Assembly (NCBI GenBank): GCA_963727755.1
Contig: CAVSHN010000008.1
Location: 62,001 to 126,000, forward strand
Origin: DASYAN01 sp963727755
GTDB taxonomy: Bacteria > Chloroflexota > Ktedonobacteria > Ktedonobacterales > Ktedonobacteraceae
Direction: 5' to 3'
DNA length: 64,000 bases
Shown: piece after piece, positions 18,516-28,157 of the stretch
How positions within the stretch are numbered: position 1 is the first letter of the stretch
Layout: each line of letters starts with the position of its first letter
Program-made: the position numbers and the translations under genes
The notes under the pieces: generated by a model
Database searches by the model: none
What the model was told of the DNA's origin: nothing
The model's input: the letters and a program-made list of their open reading frames with translations, nothing else

Positions 18516-20170
18516 CACGACCAATTTATGTACTCGGCCATAAAAATTCAGACATGGACTCAGTTGCTTCAGCCTACGGCTATGCTAAATTGTTGCAAGC
18601 TCAAGGAGAGGACCATGTCATTCCCGCCCGACATGGCGACCTCAAGCCCGAAGTACAATTTGTCCTCGACCGCTATCAGGTCGAACCGCCCGAAGCCCTA
18701 GAGGATGTCTACCTTCAGGTCCGTGATGTGATGCGACGAGGTGTGACCACAGCCCATATTCACCAACCTCTACTGGAGGCTGGACAACTTTTGCAAGAGC
18801 ACAACCGCAGATCTATGCCCGTCGTCGATGATGAGAACAGAGTTCACGGCATGATTGGTCACGACGACTTTGCCAAATTGTTCTTCAATGACCTCAACCC
18901 ACAATCAGTCAATCGTATCCCTCTCAAGCGCGATAACCTATTACGTGTACTCAAAGGTCGCATCCTAGTAGAGGGACGTCGCAAGATGGGCAATCGTGTG
19001 CTGGTAGGTGCAATGCAAGCTGAGACAATGGCAGAGTATGTTGAACCAGGCTGCCTCGTGGTGATAGGAGATCGCGAGGACGCCCAACTCGTCGCCATTG
19101 AACAAGGAGCAGCGGCACTCGTCATAACAGGGGATCTCCTTGTCTCGGAACGCGCCCTGGCAAGAGCCCGCCAACACGGGGTCATGGTCATCAGCACAGG
19201 ACACCATACCTTTACTGCTATCCGTCTCATTAACCTCAGTATTGAAACGCAGGAGATCATGAGCCGTGATTTTAGCTTCTGCCATCCCGAAGACAATATG
19301 AGCGAGGTCCAACTAACGCTGGCACGCCTCCGTTCAATGCCCGTAGTGGACGATGAGGGCAAACTCGTCGGCTACATCTCCCGTTCCGACTTGATCAAAA
19401 CACGCCCCAAACGTGTGATCCTAGTTGATCACAATGAACAATCTCAGGCCATCGATGGCATCGAAGAAGCTGAACTACTGGGTATTATCGACCATCACCG
19501 CATTGCAGACGTCCACACCAACAAGCCCATTATGTTCCGAGCAGAGCCAGTTGGCTGCACAGGAACCATTATCACCAGCCTCTATCACGAAGCTGGCATT
19601 GAGATTCCTCGTGATGTCGCGGGCCTATTACTAGCTGGTCTACTCTATGATACATTGATCTTGCGCTCACCAACATGCACACTCCGTGACGAACGCGTCG
19701 CCGCTGAACTAGCCCAAATCACTGGCGAAAATATTGAGCAATACGGTAAAGATATTTTTACCGCTGCCGCTAGTGATCTGAGAGGGAAATCAGCCGAGGC
19801 CCTAATCACCTCCGACTTTAAGGAATTCACCGTACGCGACCTCAAATTTGCCATTGGCACAGTCGAAACGGCCAGCCCATCCGTGATCGAGAAGCGTATT
19901 CCAGAACTACTTACTACCATGCAACAAATGGCTCATGAGCATAATTATGCCTCAGTTCTTTTCATGATTGTCGATATCATCAACATGAATTGTCGTCTGC
20001 TCATATGGGGAGGAGAAAAAGCCGTTGCCGAAGTCTTACGCATACCCTTAGAGGAAAATGGACATACAGTTCTAGTGGAAGGGTTAGTTTCACGAAAGAA
20101 ACAGGTTGTTCCACTGTTATCGCGGATGCAGGCTCTCATATCAGACAGTGTGACGGCTCCCCACAGCTAA
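18512..20170 (+). CDS. ppaC: CBS/DRTGG-domain manganese-dependent inorganic pyrophosphatase
   Basis: 552 residues, a family II (DHH) pyrophosphatase that splits cytoplasmic PPi. The first DHH motif, GHKNSDMDS, is at residues 9-17; two CBS segments flank a DRTGG-like domain in the region between about 70 and 300; the second half has VDHNEQSQ, IIDHHRIAD and the DHHA2 end with SRKKQVVPLL. The length agrees with the regulated CBS-PPase class (core enzymes are about 310 residues), whose members respond to adenine nucleotides. The ATG overlaps the stop of the prenyl synthase gene (ATGA), so the two are translationally coupled. Confidence 0.9.
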   Translation: MTRPIYVLGHKNSDMDSVASAYGYAKLLQAQGEDHVIPARHGDLKPEVQFVLDRYQVEPPEALEDVYLQVRDVMRRGVTTAHIHQPLLEAGQLLQEHNRRSMPVVDDENRVHGMIGHDDFAKLFFNDLNPQSVNRIPLKRDNLLRVLKGRILVEGRRKMGNRVLVGAMQAETMAEYVEPGCLVVIGDREDAQLVAIEQGAAALVITGDLLVSERALARARQHGVMVISTGHHTFTAIRLINLSIETQEIMSRDFSFCHPEDNMSEVQLTLARLRSMPVVDDEGKLVGYISRSDLIKTRPKRVILVDHNEQSQAIDGIEEAELLGIIDHHRIADVHTNKPIMFRAEPVGCTGTIITSLYHEAGIEIPRDVAGLLLAGLLYDTLILRSPTCTLRDERVAAELAQITGENIEQYGKDIFTAAASDLRGKSAEALITSDFKEFTVRDLKFAIGTVETASPSVIEKRIPELLTTMQQMAHEHNYASVLFMIVDIINMNCRLLIWGGEKAVAEVLRIPLEENGHTVLVEGLVSRKKQVVPLLSRMQALISDSVTAPHS

Positions 20171-20253
20171 AGTCGGGAACTTCTCGCAGTAGCCCAACGG
20201 AACGAACCCGCCGTGGCAGTTTATGGTCTAAAATGAGTACTATATTCCTATCC

Positions 20254-20282
20254 TTGTCATGTCACAAGTGCTATGTTACACT
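20254..20282 (+). promoter_or_regulatory. candidate sigma-70 promoter of hppA
   Basis: TTGTCA at 20254-20259 and TACACT at 20277-20282 are separated by 17 bases. Transcription from here would give a leader of about 205 bases before the GTG start, containing two small hairpins (CTGCTGctttTAGCAG and GCTAATC/GATTAGC). Confidence 0.45.
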
Positions 20283-20492
20283 ATATTTAGGACTCAAAAA
20301 TTCCCAAATTTGAGAGAAGGGAGTAGTGATAAACCTTAATAGCCTTGCCTAAAAAAGTCTTCTCTCTTTTTGTCCAGGGCATTATAACTACAGTCTACTG
20401 CTGCTTTTAGCAGATCCATAGCATCCTACCCGCTAATCCTCAGTGATTAGCAACTTAGTATATTCATCATCTTTTAGGAGGATGATTTCATC

Positions 20493-22811
20493 GTGAGTAA
20501 CTACATCTGGATACCGATCGTCGTAGGGCTGTTGACAATTCTGTTTGCTGGGTATCTTGCAAGCTATGTGCTACACAAAGATACTGGCACACCTGCTATG
20601 CAGAAAGTCGCCGACGCTATATTTAAAGGCGCGATGGCATTTCTCAACCGCCAGTATCGCACGATCGCCTTCCTTGCTATTTTTGCTGCCATCATTGTTG
20701 CTTCTGTCCTTTTGGGGCTTACTACAGGAGATACAGCAACTAAGTTTGATCTAGCATGGCATACAGCGGTTGCATTTTTGATTGGAGCACTCTGCTCCGG
20801 TATTTCGGGCTATATTGGCATGTATGTGGCCGTGAAATCCAATAGTCGCACAGCTAGCGCTGCCACGCGCAGCCTCGGTGAGGCACTAATGGTTTCGTTG
20901 CGCGGCGGTGCAGTTTCAGGCTTCCTGGTAGTGGCGCTTTCCCTGCTGGGAGTATCCTTAATCTTCCTCACCTTTGGTATTGGCCATACTGCCGTTATTC
21001 CCGCTCATTACACTGGTAACGTCCCTACGCTACTTGCTAAATACGCTGATAATATCGGCAATGTGCCCTCGCTGATCGTGGGCTTTGGCTTTGGAGCTAG
21101 CTTCGTCGCCCTCTTTGCTCAGCTCGGTGGTGGGATATATACCAAAGCCGCAGACGTAGGGGCTGATCTAGTGGGTAAGGTGGAGGCCAATATTCCAGAA
21201 GATGATCCACGCAACCCAGCCGTTATCGCAGACCTAGTAGGTGACAACGTTGGTGACTGCGCAGGTCGTGGTGCTGACCTCTTCGAGTCTACGGCAGCCG
21301 AAAACATTGGTGCGATGATCCTTGGCGTATCGCTCTATCTAGCAACCAACAATATTGGCTGGATTCTCTTCCCACTGGTCGTACGTGCTTTCGGATTGAT
21401 CGCATCAGCTGTTGGCTTGCTTTATATACGCCCATCGATTATTGTCGAGCCTGACAAGGCAGCAGGACGTGACCCAGGCGAAATTGCCATGAAGCAGTTG
21501 AATATCGGCTACTGGATCACCTGTTTTCTCTCGGCCATCGGTGTCATGGCGGGTAGTTACCTCTTGCTGAAAGACCAGATCGGGGGCACGCATGGCATTC
21601 CTGGCTGGATATGGCTTGGTATGGCTGGCATTGTCGGCATCCTGCTTAGTATAGCCTTTGTGTATATCACCCAATACTACACAGCAGGTACATGGCGTCC
21701 GGTACGCGAAATTGCAGCTGCCACCTTGACAGGCCCCGCCACAACAATCATTACTGGTATTGCCGTTGGCTTCGAGTGTGTTGCCTTGCCAGTATTAGCA
21801 ATCAGTGCGGCGCTCGGACTCTCCTTTTTTCTCGGTAGTCAGATTATTATCCCGCACACTACTATAGCTATTCCTGGCATCAGTGTCGGAGGCATCTTTG
21901 GTACTGCCGTTGCAACTATGGGCATGCTGATGAGCTGTGCTTATATTCTTGCTATGGATACCTTTGGGCCAATTACTGATAATGCTGGTGGTATCACCGA
22001 AATGAGCGGACAGGCTGAAGATGTGCGCGACATCACTGATGCACTCGATGGTGTTGGCAATACTACTAAAGCACTAACCAAGGGCTACGGCATTGGCTCC
22101 GCTGCACTGGCTGCATTCTTGCTCTTTAGCGCCTACCTGGACGTACTCTACGATCATATCCAGAATCTTGATGTTTACAAGGTGGATCTGGCAAACATTT
22201 CAGTATTCATTGCGGCGCTGATCGGTCTTACATTGATCTTCTTCTTCAGCTCCCTAGCCATCAGAGCTGTTGGAGCAGCGGCTAAGCGCATGATTGAAGA
22301 AGTTCGACGCCAGTTCCGTGAGAATCCCAAGATCATGGCAGAAAATGTTGAGGACCGTGTCGATCCTGACTATGCACGCTGCGTCGATATCAGTACACGT
22401 GGCGCACTACGTGCTATGATCCTACCCGGTATTGTTGCTGTCTTCACCCCCATCCTCGTCGGTGTCATACTTGGCCCACAGGCTGAGGCTGGTATGCTGA
22501 TGGTTGCAACCATGGGAGGTATCGTTTTAGCTCTCTTCCTCAACAACGGTGGTGGCGCATGGGACAACGCCAAGAAATACATTGAGGCTGGCTATCTGCG
22601 CGTGAATGCAGAGGGTGAGATGGTTGATCGTCTAGACCCCAATGGCACAGTTCTTGGCAAAAAGAGCGAGCCACACAAAGCAAGCGTAGTTGGCGACACA
22701 GTTGGAGATCCCTTCAAGGACACTGCTGGCCCATCACTACACGTACTGATCAAGTTGCTGAGCACGATTACCCTTGTGCTGGCACCTCTGTATGTGTTCT
22801 TACATCACTAG
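20493..22811 (+). CDS. hppA: membrane-bound proton-pumping pyrophosphatase
   Basis: 772 residues with about 16 membrane helices. It couples PPi hydrolysis to H+ export across the cytoplasmic membrane. The substrate loop is intact: DVGADLVGKVEANIPEDDPR (about 220-240) and GDNVGDCAGRGADLFES (about 250-270); the C-terminal KKSEPHKASVVGDTVGDPFKD is also present. The diagnostic position in GVGNTTKALTKGY is Lys, the mark of the K+-independent H+-pumping subfamily (K+-dependent enzymes have Ala). GTG start with AGGAGG 12 bases upstream. It follows the soluble pyrophosphatase gene but has its own leader. Confidence 0.95.
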   Translation: MSNYIWIPIVVGLLTILFAGYLASYVLHKDTGTPAMQKVADAIFKGAMAFLNRQYRTIAFLAIFAAIIVASVLLGLTTGDTATKFDLAWHTAVAFLIGALCSGISGYIGMYVAVKSNSRTASAATRSLGEALMVSLRGGAVSGFLVVALSLLGVSLIFLTFGIGHTAVIPAHYTGNVPTLLAKYADNIGNVPSLIVGFGFGASFVALFAQLGGGIYTKAADVGADLVGKVEANIPEDDPRNPAVIADLVGDNVGDCAGRGADLFESTAAENIGAMILGVSLYLATNNIGWILFPLVVRAFGLIASAVGLLYIRPSIIVEPDKAAGRDPGEIAMKQLNIGYWITCFLSAIGVMAGSYLLLKDQIGGTHGIPGWIWLGMAGIVGILLSIAFVYITQYYTAGTWRPVREIAAATLTGPATTIITGIAVGFECVALPVLAISAALGLSFFLGSQIIIPHTTIAIPGISVGGIFGTAVATMGMLMSCAYILAMDTFGPITDNAGGITEMSGQAEDVRDITDALDGVGNTTKALTKGYGIGSAALAAFLLFSAYLDVLYDHIQNLDVYKVDLANISVFIAALIGLTLIFFFSSLAIRAVGAAAKRMIEEVRRQFRENPKIMAENVEDRVDPDYARCVDISTRGALRAMILPGIVAVFTPILVGVILGPQAEAGMLMVATMGGIVLALFLNNGGGAWDNAKKYIEAGYLRVNAEGEMVDRLDPNGTVLGKKSEPHKASVVGDTVGDPFKDTAGPSLHVLIKLLSTITLVLAPLYVFLHH

Positions 22812-22833
22812 TTGTTAAAAACCGCCAAACATA

Positions 22834-22871
22834 GAAAACCTCCTGCTTCTAACGCGAAGCAGGAGGTTTTC
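22834..22871 (+). terminator. strong intrinsic terminator after hppA
   Basis: A perfect 16-base inverted repeat: GAAAACCTCCTGCTTC at 22834-22849 and its complement at 22856-22871, with a six-base loop and TTTT at the 3' side. Confidence 0.85.
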
Positions 22872-22873
22872 CC

Positions 22874-22903
22874 TTGACATGGGCAATAATATTTTGGTAC
22901 ACT
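22874..22903 (+). promoter_or_regulatory. candidate promoter of the Gp49-type toxin-antitoxin pair
   Basis: TTGACA at 22874-22879 and TACACT at 22898-22903, 18-base spacer, immediately downstream of the hppA terminator and 42 bases ahead of the toxin GTG. Confidence 0.5.
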
Positions 22904-22944
22904 GCGATCGATGATACAACTTCATAAGAATTGAGGAGTGCAGA

Positions 22945-23323
22945 GTGGCACGGAAGCTGGCATGGATGGGATCATCCCGCAAGGACTTTTTGGGGTTCCC
23001 TGAGAAGGTAAAGTTTGACATGATGCTCGCACTCTCTCTCGCACAAGATGGCAGGAAAGCATTGCACGCCAAACCACTTGTAGGATTCTCCAGGGGCTAG
23101 TGTCTTGGAGATTGTGGAACGTGACCCCAGTGGAACATACCGTTGCGTTTACACGGTCAAATTCCCAACGGCAGTCTATATCTTACATGCTTTTCAGAAG
23201 AAGTCTCGTAAAGGCATCGCCACACCGAAAGAGGATATCGAGATGATCAAGCATCGGTTCAAACGAGCTAGCGAAAACGATGCAGAAATTGTTGATCGAG
23301 AAAAGAAGAGGGAAGGATTATGA
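22945..23323 (+). CDS. phage Gp49-like / HigB-type toxin (frameshifted)
   Basis: Starts at GTG 22945 with GAGGAG upstream and reads ARKLAWMGSSRKDFLGFPE to KPLVGFSRG, then meets a stop at 23098. One base too many near 23090 (TCCAGGGGCTAG) accounts for it: the other frame continues with GASVLEIVERD, YRCVYTVKFPTAVYILHAFQ and KKSRKGIATPKED to 23323. Together these give the normal Gp49-family toxin of about 125 residues, an mRNA-directed RelE-like fold. The stop overlaps the ATG of the antitoxin gene. Whether the toxin is truly inactivated or the base is a sequence error cannot be decided here. Confidence 0.8.
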
Positions 23324-23655
23324 CGGACGAAGAACAAGAGTGTTTCATCAGCAGTGACAATCCTTTTGCCGATGTTGGTCTTCCCAACCCTGAGGAATGT
23401 CTGATGCAAGCAGAGTTGTTAAAGTATATCTTGACAGAGATAGAACAGCGTGGTCTTTCCCAGAGTCAGGCAGCTTCCCTGCTGGATGTGCCACAATCCC
23501 AGATTCGCCTTCTTCTTGAGGCCCGCTTGAGCAAAATTCCATTTCAGAGTCTCGTTCTGATGGTAGTGAGGCTGGGAACAAATGTAACCACTTTTCGTCA
23601 GCCGACGACGACAGAGCCCGGTCATATCATGATCAGTCTTCCACAATCTGCATGA
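23320..23655 (+). CDS. XRE-family antitoxin (HigA-like)
   Basis: 111 residues. The typical opening NPFADVGLPNPEECLMQAEL (about 14-33) leads to an HTH, with RGLSQSQAASLLDVPQ as first helix and turn and SQIRLLLEARLSKI as recognition part, then a helical end. This is the usual partner of Gp49-like toxins. ATG overlaps the toxin stop (ATGA). Antitoxins of this type bind their own promoter, which here would be the TTGACA-TACACT region at 22874. Confidence 0.85.
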   Translation: MTDEEQECFISSDNPFADVGLPNPEECLMQAELLKYILTEIEQRGLSQSQAASLLDVPQSQIRLLLEARLSKIPFQSLVLMVVRLGTNVTTFRQPTTTEPGHIMISLPQSA

Positions 23656-23877
23656 CCACCCTCGCAAAGCAGACGACAGCCAGACCTTGTAGATACCCAT
23701 ATTGCTTGACCTCATTTCCTCCCTATCCTACTTGATACCATCAAGTATAACGCACATGTTCTGCAAAGACAAGAGCAAATTCAGCAATCCTCATTTTTAC
23801 GTATAGCATTTTCCCTATTCTTCTGTTATCATAAGAATAGTACAATTGCTTGTGTTAGAGTGGAGAGGGATGGATCT

Positions 23878-24966
23878 ATGACTCAGCTATCATTCACGCC
23901 CCAAGGAAAAAAGCATATTATCACCTCTATTATTACCTTAGCATTGTGCATACTTCTGGCGGGATGCAATGCAAACGCAATCTTGAATGGTACAAGTGGC
24001 ACCTTATCAAATTCAGGAAATACCAGTATTGGTCAAGGTACTCAGGGAGTACAAGTTTTCGTTGAGCCCACAGCTAGCGAGAGCGTCATCACCAGCGCCA
24101 TTGACCAAGCAAAGCAATCCGTTTGGCTTGAGATCTATCTATTAACTGATAGCAAAGTTATTCGTGCTCTAGAAGAAGCCTCCAACCGGGGGCTCGATGT
24201 TCGTGTCATGCTAGAGCCTCATCCATATGGTGGAGGAGGAATATCGCCCCGCGAAACACTGGATAAACTCAATGCAGCGGGTATCAAAGCCCAGCCTACC
24301 AGTTCGAGCTTTAGCCTAACTCACGAAAAAGGAATGATCATCGATGGGCAAACAGTTTACATCATGACCTGCAACTTTACGCTTGCAGCCCTTGGTGCTA
24401 GCAAGTATACACTCAACCGTGAGTATGGGATTATCGATAATAATGCGCAGGATGTACAGGCTGTCAGCGCAATTTTCAATGCAGACTGGAACCGTAGTAA
24501 TGCCCAATATAACGACCCTAACCTCGTCGTCAGCCCAGACAATTCACGTAACGCATTCGCCAGTCTCATCAACGGAGCCCACAAAACACTTGCCATTGAG
24601 GCCGAAGAAATGCAAGATAGTCAGATTGAGCAAGATTTGGTCAATGCAGCCCAACGGGGTGTACAAGTCCAAGTCATTCTGCCGACTAGCAGCTCGTCCG
24701 GTGAGAATGCTGGTAGCGATAGCAATAGTCAGGGTATCTCAACCATCGAACAAGGGGGCGTGCAAGTTAAAGAGGATCACCATCTCTATATGCATGCCAA
24801 GATCATCATTGTTGATGGTCAGCAAGCCTTCGTCGGCTCAGAGAATATCTCCACAGCCTCACTAGACCACAACCGCGAATTGGGCTTGATTGTCTCGGAC
24901 CAGAGCGTATTGAACACCCTGCAACAGACATTCCAGCAAGATTGGGCAGCTTCACAGGCCGTATAG
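23878..24966 (+). CDS. phospholipase D-family lipoprotein
   Basis: About 362 residues from ATG 23878 (GGAGAGG upstream; a GTG at 23860 adds six residues). A signal peptide ends in the lipobox LLAGC, so the mature protein should be lipid-anchored outside the membrane. Two HKD-type active-site motifs are present: THEKGMIID with a later TCNFT, and HAKIIIVD with GSENIS; both have the His, Lys and Asp of the family. This arrangement matches the PLD-like superfamily of phosphodiesterases and nucleases (Nuc/cardiolipin synthase type). Substrate unknown. Confidence 0.85.
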   Translation: MTQLSFTPQGKKHIITSIITLALCILLAGCNANAILNGTSGTLSNSGNTSIGQGTQGVQVFVEPTASESVITSAIDQAKQSVWLEIYLLTDSKVIRALEEASNRGLDVRVMLEPHPYGGGGISPRETLDKLNAAGIKAQPTSSSFSLTHEKGMIIDGQTVYIMTCNFTLAALGASKYTLNREYGIIDNNAQDVQAVSAIFNADWNRSNAQYNDPNLVVSPDNSRNAFASLINGAHKTLAIEAEEMQDSQIEQDLVNAAQRGVQVQVILPTSSSSGENAGSDSNSQGISTIEQGGVQVKEDHHLYMHAKIIIVDGQQAFVGSENISTASLDHNRELGLIVSDQSVLNTLQQTFQQDWAASQAV

Positions 24967-25063
24967 CACCAACTATAGTCAACTCTAGGCAAACTGTGGT
25001 ACCATAGACCCTGAACTGGAACTCCCAGCACAAAGAGGAAGGAACAGTTTACTTACAAACGTC

Positions 25064-25369
25064 TTGAAAGGTATAATACCATTGATTACAGAAGTTGCTA
25101 TATTTACAGCTACTCCCGGCAATGAAGAAGCTCTCGGTCAAGGAATTATTCAAGGGCTAGAAGTTTTTCGCCAGCACCCACTATGCATCTCTGCAAATGT
25201 GACACGCTGCATTGAACGTCCAGGGCGCTATATGCTCTCCATCGTCTGGACCTCCGTGGAAGCACATATAGCTGATTTTCGGAATGGCCCTCTCTACTCT
25301 AGGTGGCGTAGCCATATTCACAACCTTTTCGAAGGATCTCCTGAAGTTTTCCACTATCAGCCCTATTAG
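25064..25369 (+). CDS. antibiotic biosynthesis monooxygenase-domain protein
   Basis: 101 residues with the ferredoxin-like ABM fold: strand EVAIFTATPGNEEAL, helix, strand RCIERPGRYMLSIVWTSVEA and the helix with FRNGPLYSRWRSHI. Related small proteins oxidise quinone-like or haem-like substrates or simply bind them. The start is uncertain: TTG 25064 or TTG 25082, and no good ribosome site separates them. No cofactor-binding residue can be assigned. Confidence 0.7.
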   Translation: MKGIIPLITEVAIFTATPGNEEALGQGIIQGLEVFRQHPLCISANVTRCIERPGRYMLSIVWTSVEAHIADFRNGPLYSRWRSHIHNLFEGSPEVFHYQPY

Positions 25370-25465
25370 ATAGAGCAAAGCCATTCTGGCGGGAATTGAG
25401 AGACATGTTTGAGTCAGGCAAGCATAACAAACAGCAGCAACCAATAGAACAAGCTCAGTCTATCA

Positions 25466-27482
25466 TTGGATAGCAACACAGAAGAGCAATTGGCTGCACA
25501 TGTTGCGAGCATTCGTCACCAGATCGAAGAGGCAAATTATCAGTACTACGTCCAGGACAATCCCGTACTGACCGATGCTGAATACGATCAACTAATGCTC
25601 GAACTCCAGCGGATTGAGCGCGAGCATCCGGAATTACAAACACCTGATTCACCAACACAAAAGGTTGGTGCAGGACCAGTACAAGATGTATCGCAACACC
25701 GCCATCCGCTCCCAATGCTAAGCTTGGCAAATGCACGCAACGAGCAAGAGTTACGCGAGTGGTACAGGCGTGCACAAAACATCATACCCGGTGCACAATT
25801 TGCCTATGTATGCGAGTTGAAAATTGATGGTTTGGCTATGGCTTCTGACCTATGAGCAAGGGCATCTCACTGTCGGAGCCACGCGTGGTGATGGATTGAT
25901 AGGAGAAAACTGGACACCAAACATCCGCGCCATCCGTAGCATCCCGCACAAGCTGCGTGGCGAGCATATTCCTCCCAAGGTTGAGATACGTGGCGAAATC
26001 TATATGTCTATCCAGGACTTTGAGCAGCTCAACCAGCAGATGACTAACAACCGTCTTTTCGCTAATCCACGCAATGCAGCTGCTGGTTCGCTCCGCCAGA
26101 AAGATGCACGAGTTACGACCACCCGGCACCTCAACTTCTTCGCATATCAGATTGGCTATGTTCAGGAGATGAATATTGACACCCATTGGGATGCGCTCCA
26201 ACAGATTAGCGAATGGGGGTTCCCTGTCAACCCTCATACTCAACTAGTCCATAGTCTAGAAGAGGTAATGGAATACTGTAATAGATGGGAAAAAGAGCGC
26301 TTTAACCTCCCCTATGAAATTGATGGCGTTGTTATCAAGATCAATGATCGTGCTCAGCAAGAAGAGTTAGGCACCGTCGCACGCGATCCCCGCTGGGCCA
26401 TTGCTTTTAAGTACCCGCCCACTCAGATCGCGACCAAGCTACTCGATATTGGTGTAAGCATCGGACGTACTGGCACCGTGAATCCCTGGGCAGTGCTCGA
26501 ACCAGTAAATATTCGAGGCGTTACCGTCTCACGTGCGGCACTACACAACGAAGGCGATATCCAACGCAAAGATCTGCGCATTGGTGACTGGGTACTCGTA
26601 CAACGGGCGGGGGAAGTCATCCCCCAAGTCGTCAAGCCTGTTATAGAGCGGCGTACAGATCAGGAGGAAGTCTACCACCTGCCAGACTACTGTCCAGAGT
26701 GCGGCACACGTATTGAACGTGACCCTGATCAAGCGATGGCTTATTGTCCTAATACGCAGTGTCCGGCACGGCACCTTGAGAGCATCATTCATTTCGTCTC
26801 GAAAAGTGCTATGGATATCGATACGATCGGTGAAAAGATGTGCGAGCAACTTGCCGCAGCAGGTTATGTCCACAGTATCGCAGACTTCTATCATCTGACA
26901 CGTGATCAGTTATTAACACTAGACAACATCAAGGAGAAAAGCGCTACCAAGATCCTCAACGCTATTGAGGCCAGCAAGCAGCAGCCTCTCTCGCGTCTCC
27001 TTTTCGCGCTCAATATTCGCTATCTGGGAGAGAAGGCCGCCCAGATCATTGCTCAGACCTTCGGTGACATTGATCGCCTGATAGCAGCGCATGAGGAGGA
27101 GATTATTGCAATACCAGGGATTGGCCCAAAAACTGGCTATAGCCTCTATAGCTGGCTACGACAAGAGCCTAACCGTGCACTGATTGAGCAGCTACGTCAA
27201 GCAGGTGTCAACATGAAGGAGGCACAGCAAACGGTCAATGGTCCTCTCTCAGGACAAACCTTTCTACTCACTGGACGTCTTAGCAGTATGACTCGTTCTG
27301 CCGCCGAGGAAGCTATTGTGCGCTTAGGAGGAACTATCGCCAATGGAGTAAGTAAATCGCTCAATCATCTTATTGTCGGGGAAGATGCTGGTTCCAAGCT
27401 TGCCAAAGCACAAAAAGCAGGTGTCTCTATCCACGATGAACAATGGCTAATTAATTTGCTAAAGCAACATAGCAGCGAGTAG
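25466..27482 (+). CDS. ligA: NAD-dependent DNA ligase (frameshifted)
   Basis: Seals nicks in replication and repair using NAD. The first part (25466-25855) has the Ia domain with YYVQDNPVLTDAEYD and the catalytic Lys in CELKIDGLAM. One extra base near 25845 (GCTTCTGACC where GCTCTGACC is expected) breaks the frame; the second part continues with LTYEQGHLTVGATRGDG and runs to 27482. It includes GEIYM, the NPRNAAAGSLRQ motif, VIKIND, KYPP, a four-Cys zinc finger (CPEC and CPNTQC), helix-hairpin-helix repeats and a C-terminal BRCT domain. Combined length, about 672 residues, is standard. The gene is normally essential, so a sequence error is the best explanation. TTG start. Confidence 0.95.
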
Positions 27483-27490
27483 CGCCTCTT

Positions 27491-27889
27491 TCAGCCGCAA
27501 TTTACTACCTGCTTGACAGTTTCTAAAAGCACATTAAGATCAAATGGCTTGTCCAATATCGTCAACTTCCGTTTGCCCAAATCAGCCTTATGAAGAAAAA
27601 AACTGGCACTGATCAGAATAGAAGGAACGTCTTGTAAAGCTTCGCTCGCATGCAGTCGATCATAGAGTTCGAGGCCATTCATACCAGGGAGCAGATAATC
27701 AATGATCCACAAGTCAGCCTTGATCGTATTAGCAAATTCCAGCGCTTCATAAGGATCTGCAACCAGCACGGTATGGCACGAGAGTTCTTCAGCAAGTGTA
27801 AGTTGGATCACCTCACCTGTGAGTCTATCATCTTCGACTACAAGAATGGTCTTGGCATCAGGAGAGAGCACATCCTGGCAATCTAACAT
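27491..27889 (-). CDS. single-domain response regulator
   Basis: 132 residues from ATG 27889, chosen because GGAGGAGAAGG lies just upstream; the open frame extends further but without support. Receiver-domain residues: acidic pair in LVVEDDRLTGE, phospho-acceptor Asp in LWIIDYLLPGMNGLEL, the Ser in ILISAS and Lys in LDKPFDL. No output domain, so it should act by protein contact in a phosphorelay. Convergent with ligA, whose end lies nine bases away. No histidine kinase is adjacent. Confidence 0.85.
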   Translation of the reverse strand: MLDCQDVLSPDAKTILVVEDDRLTGEVIQLTLAEELSCHTVLVADPYEALEFANTIKADLWIIDYLLPGMNGLELYDRLHASEALQDVPSILISASFFLHKADLGKRKLTILDKPFDLNVLLETVKQVVNCG

Positions 27890-28157
27890 AGAGCCTTCTC
27901 CTCCAGGGACAGGTTCATTTTCTGCCCAAGGGGTCAATCCAGAAATGCATAACAATCTAAGGCCACTTAACCATATTACGAATGCAAAGCACAAAACCGT
28001 TTCACTAATCCAGGAGACTTTCTTTATCCCAATCCTCTCAAAAAAGTGGGACTTCCTATGCCCTTTTGTTAATCGATAAAGCATCCGATAGTGTAACAAG
28101 GGAGTAGATTTATCCCATTAGTGCAACTTTTAGCACAACAATAAGGAGAGAATTACT

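Noticed and set aside
20476..20496. Four-codon upstream frame overlapping the hppA GTG
   Set aside because: The ATG lies directly against AGGAGG, too close for initiation, so the overlap looks accidental.
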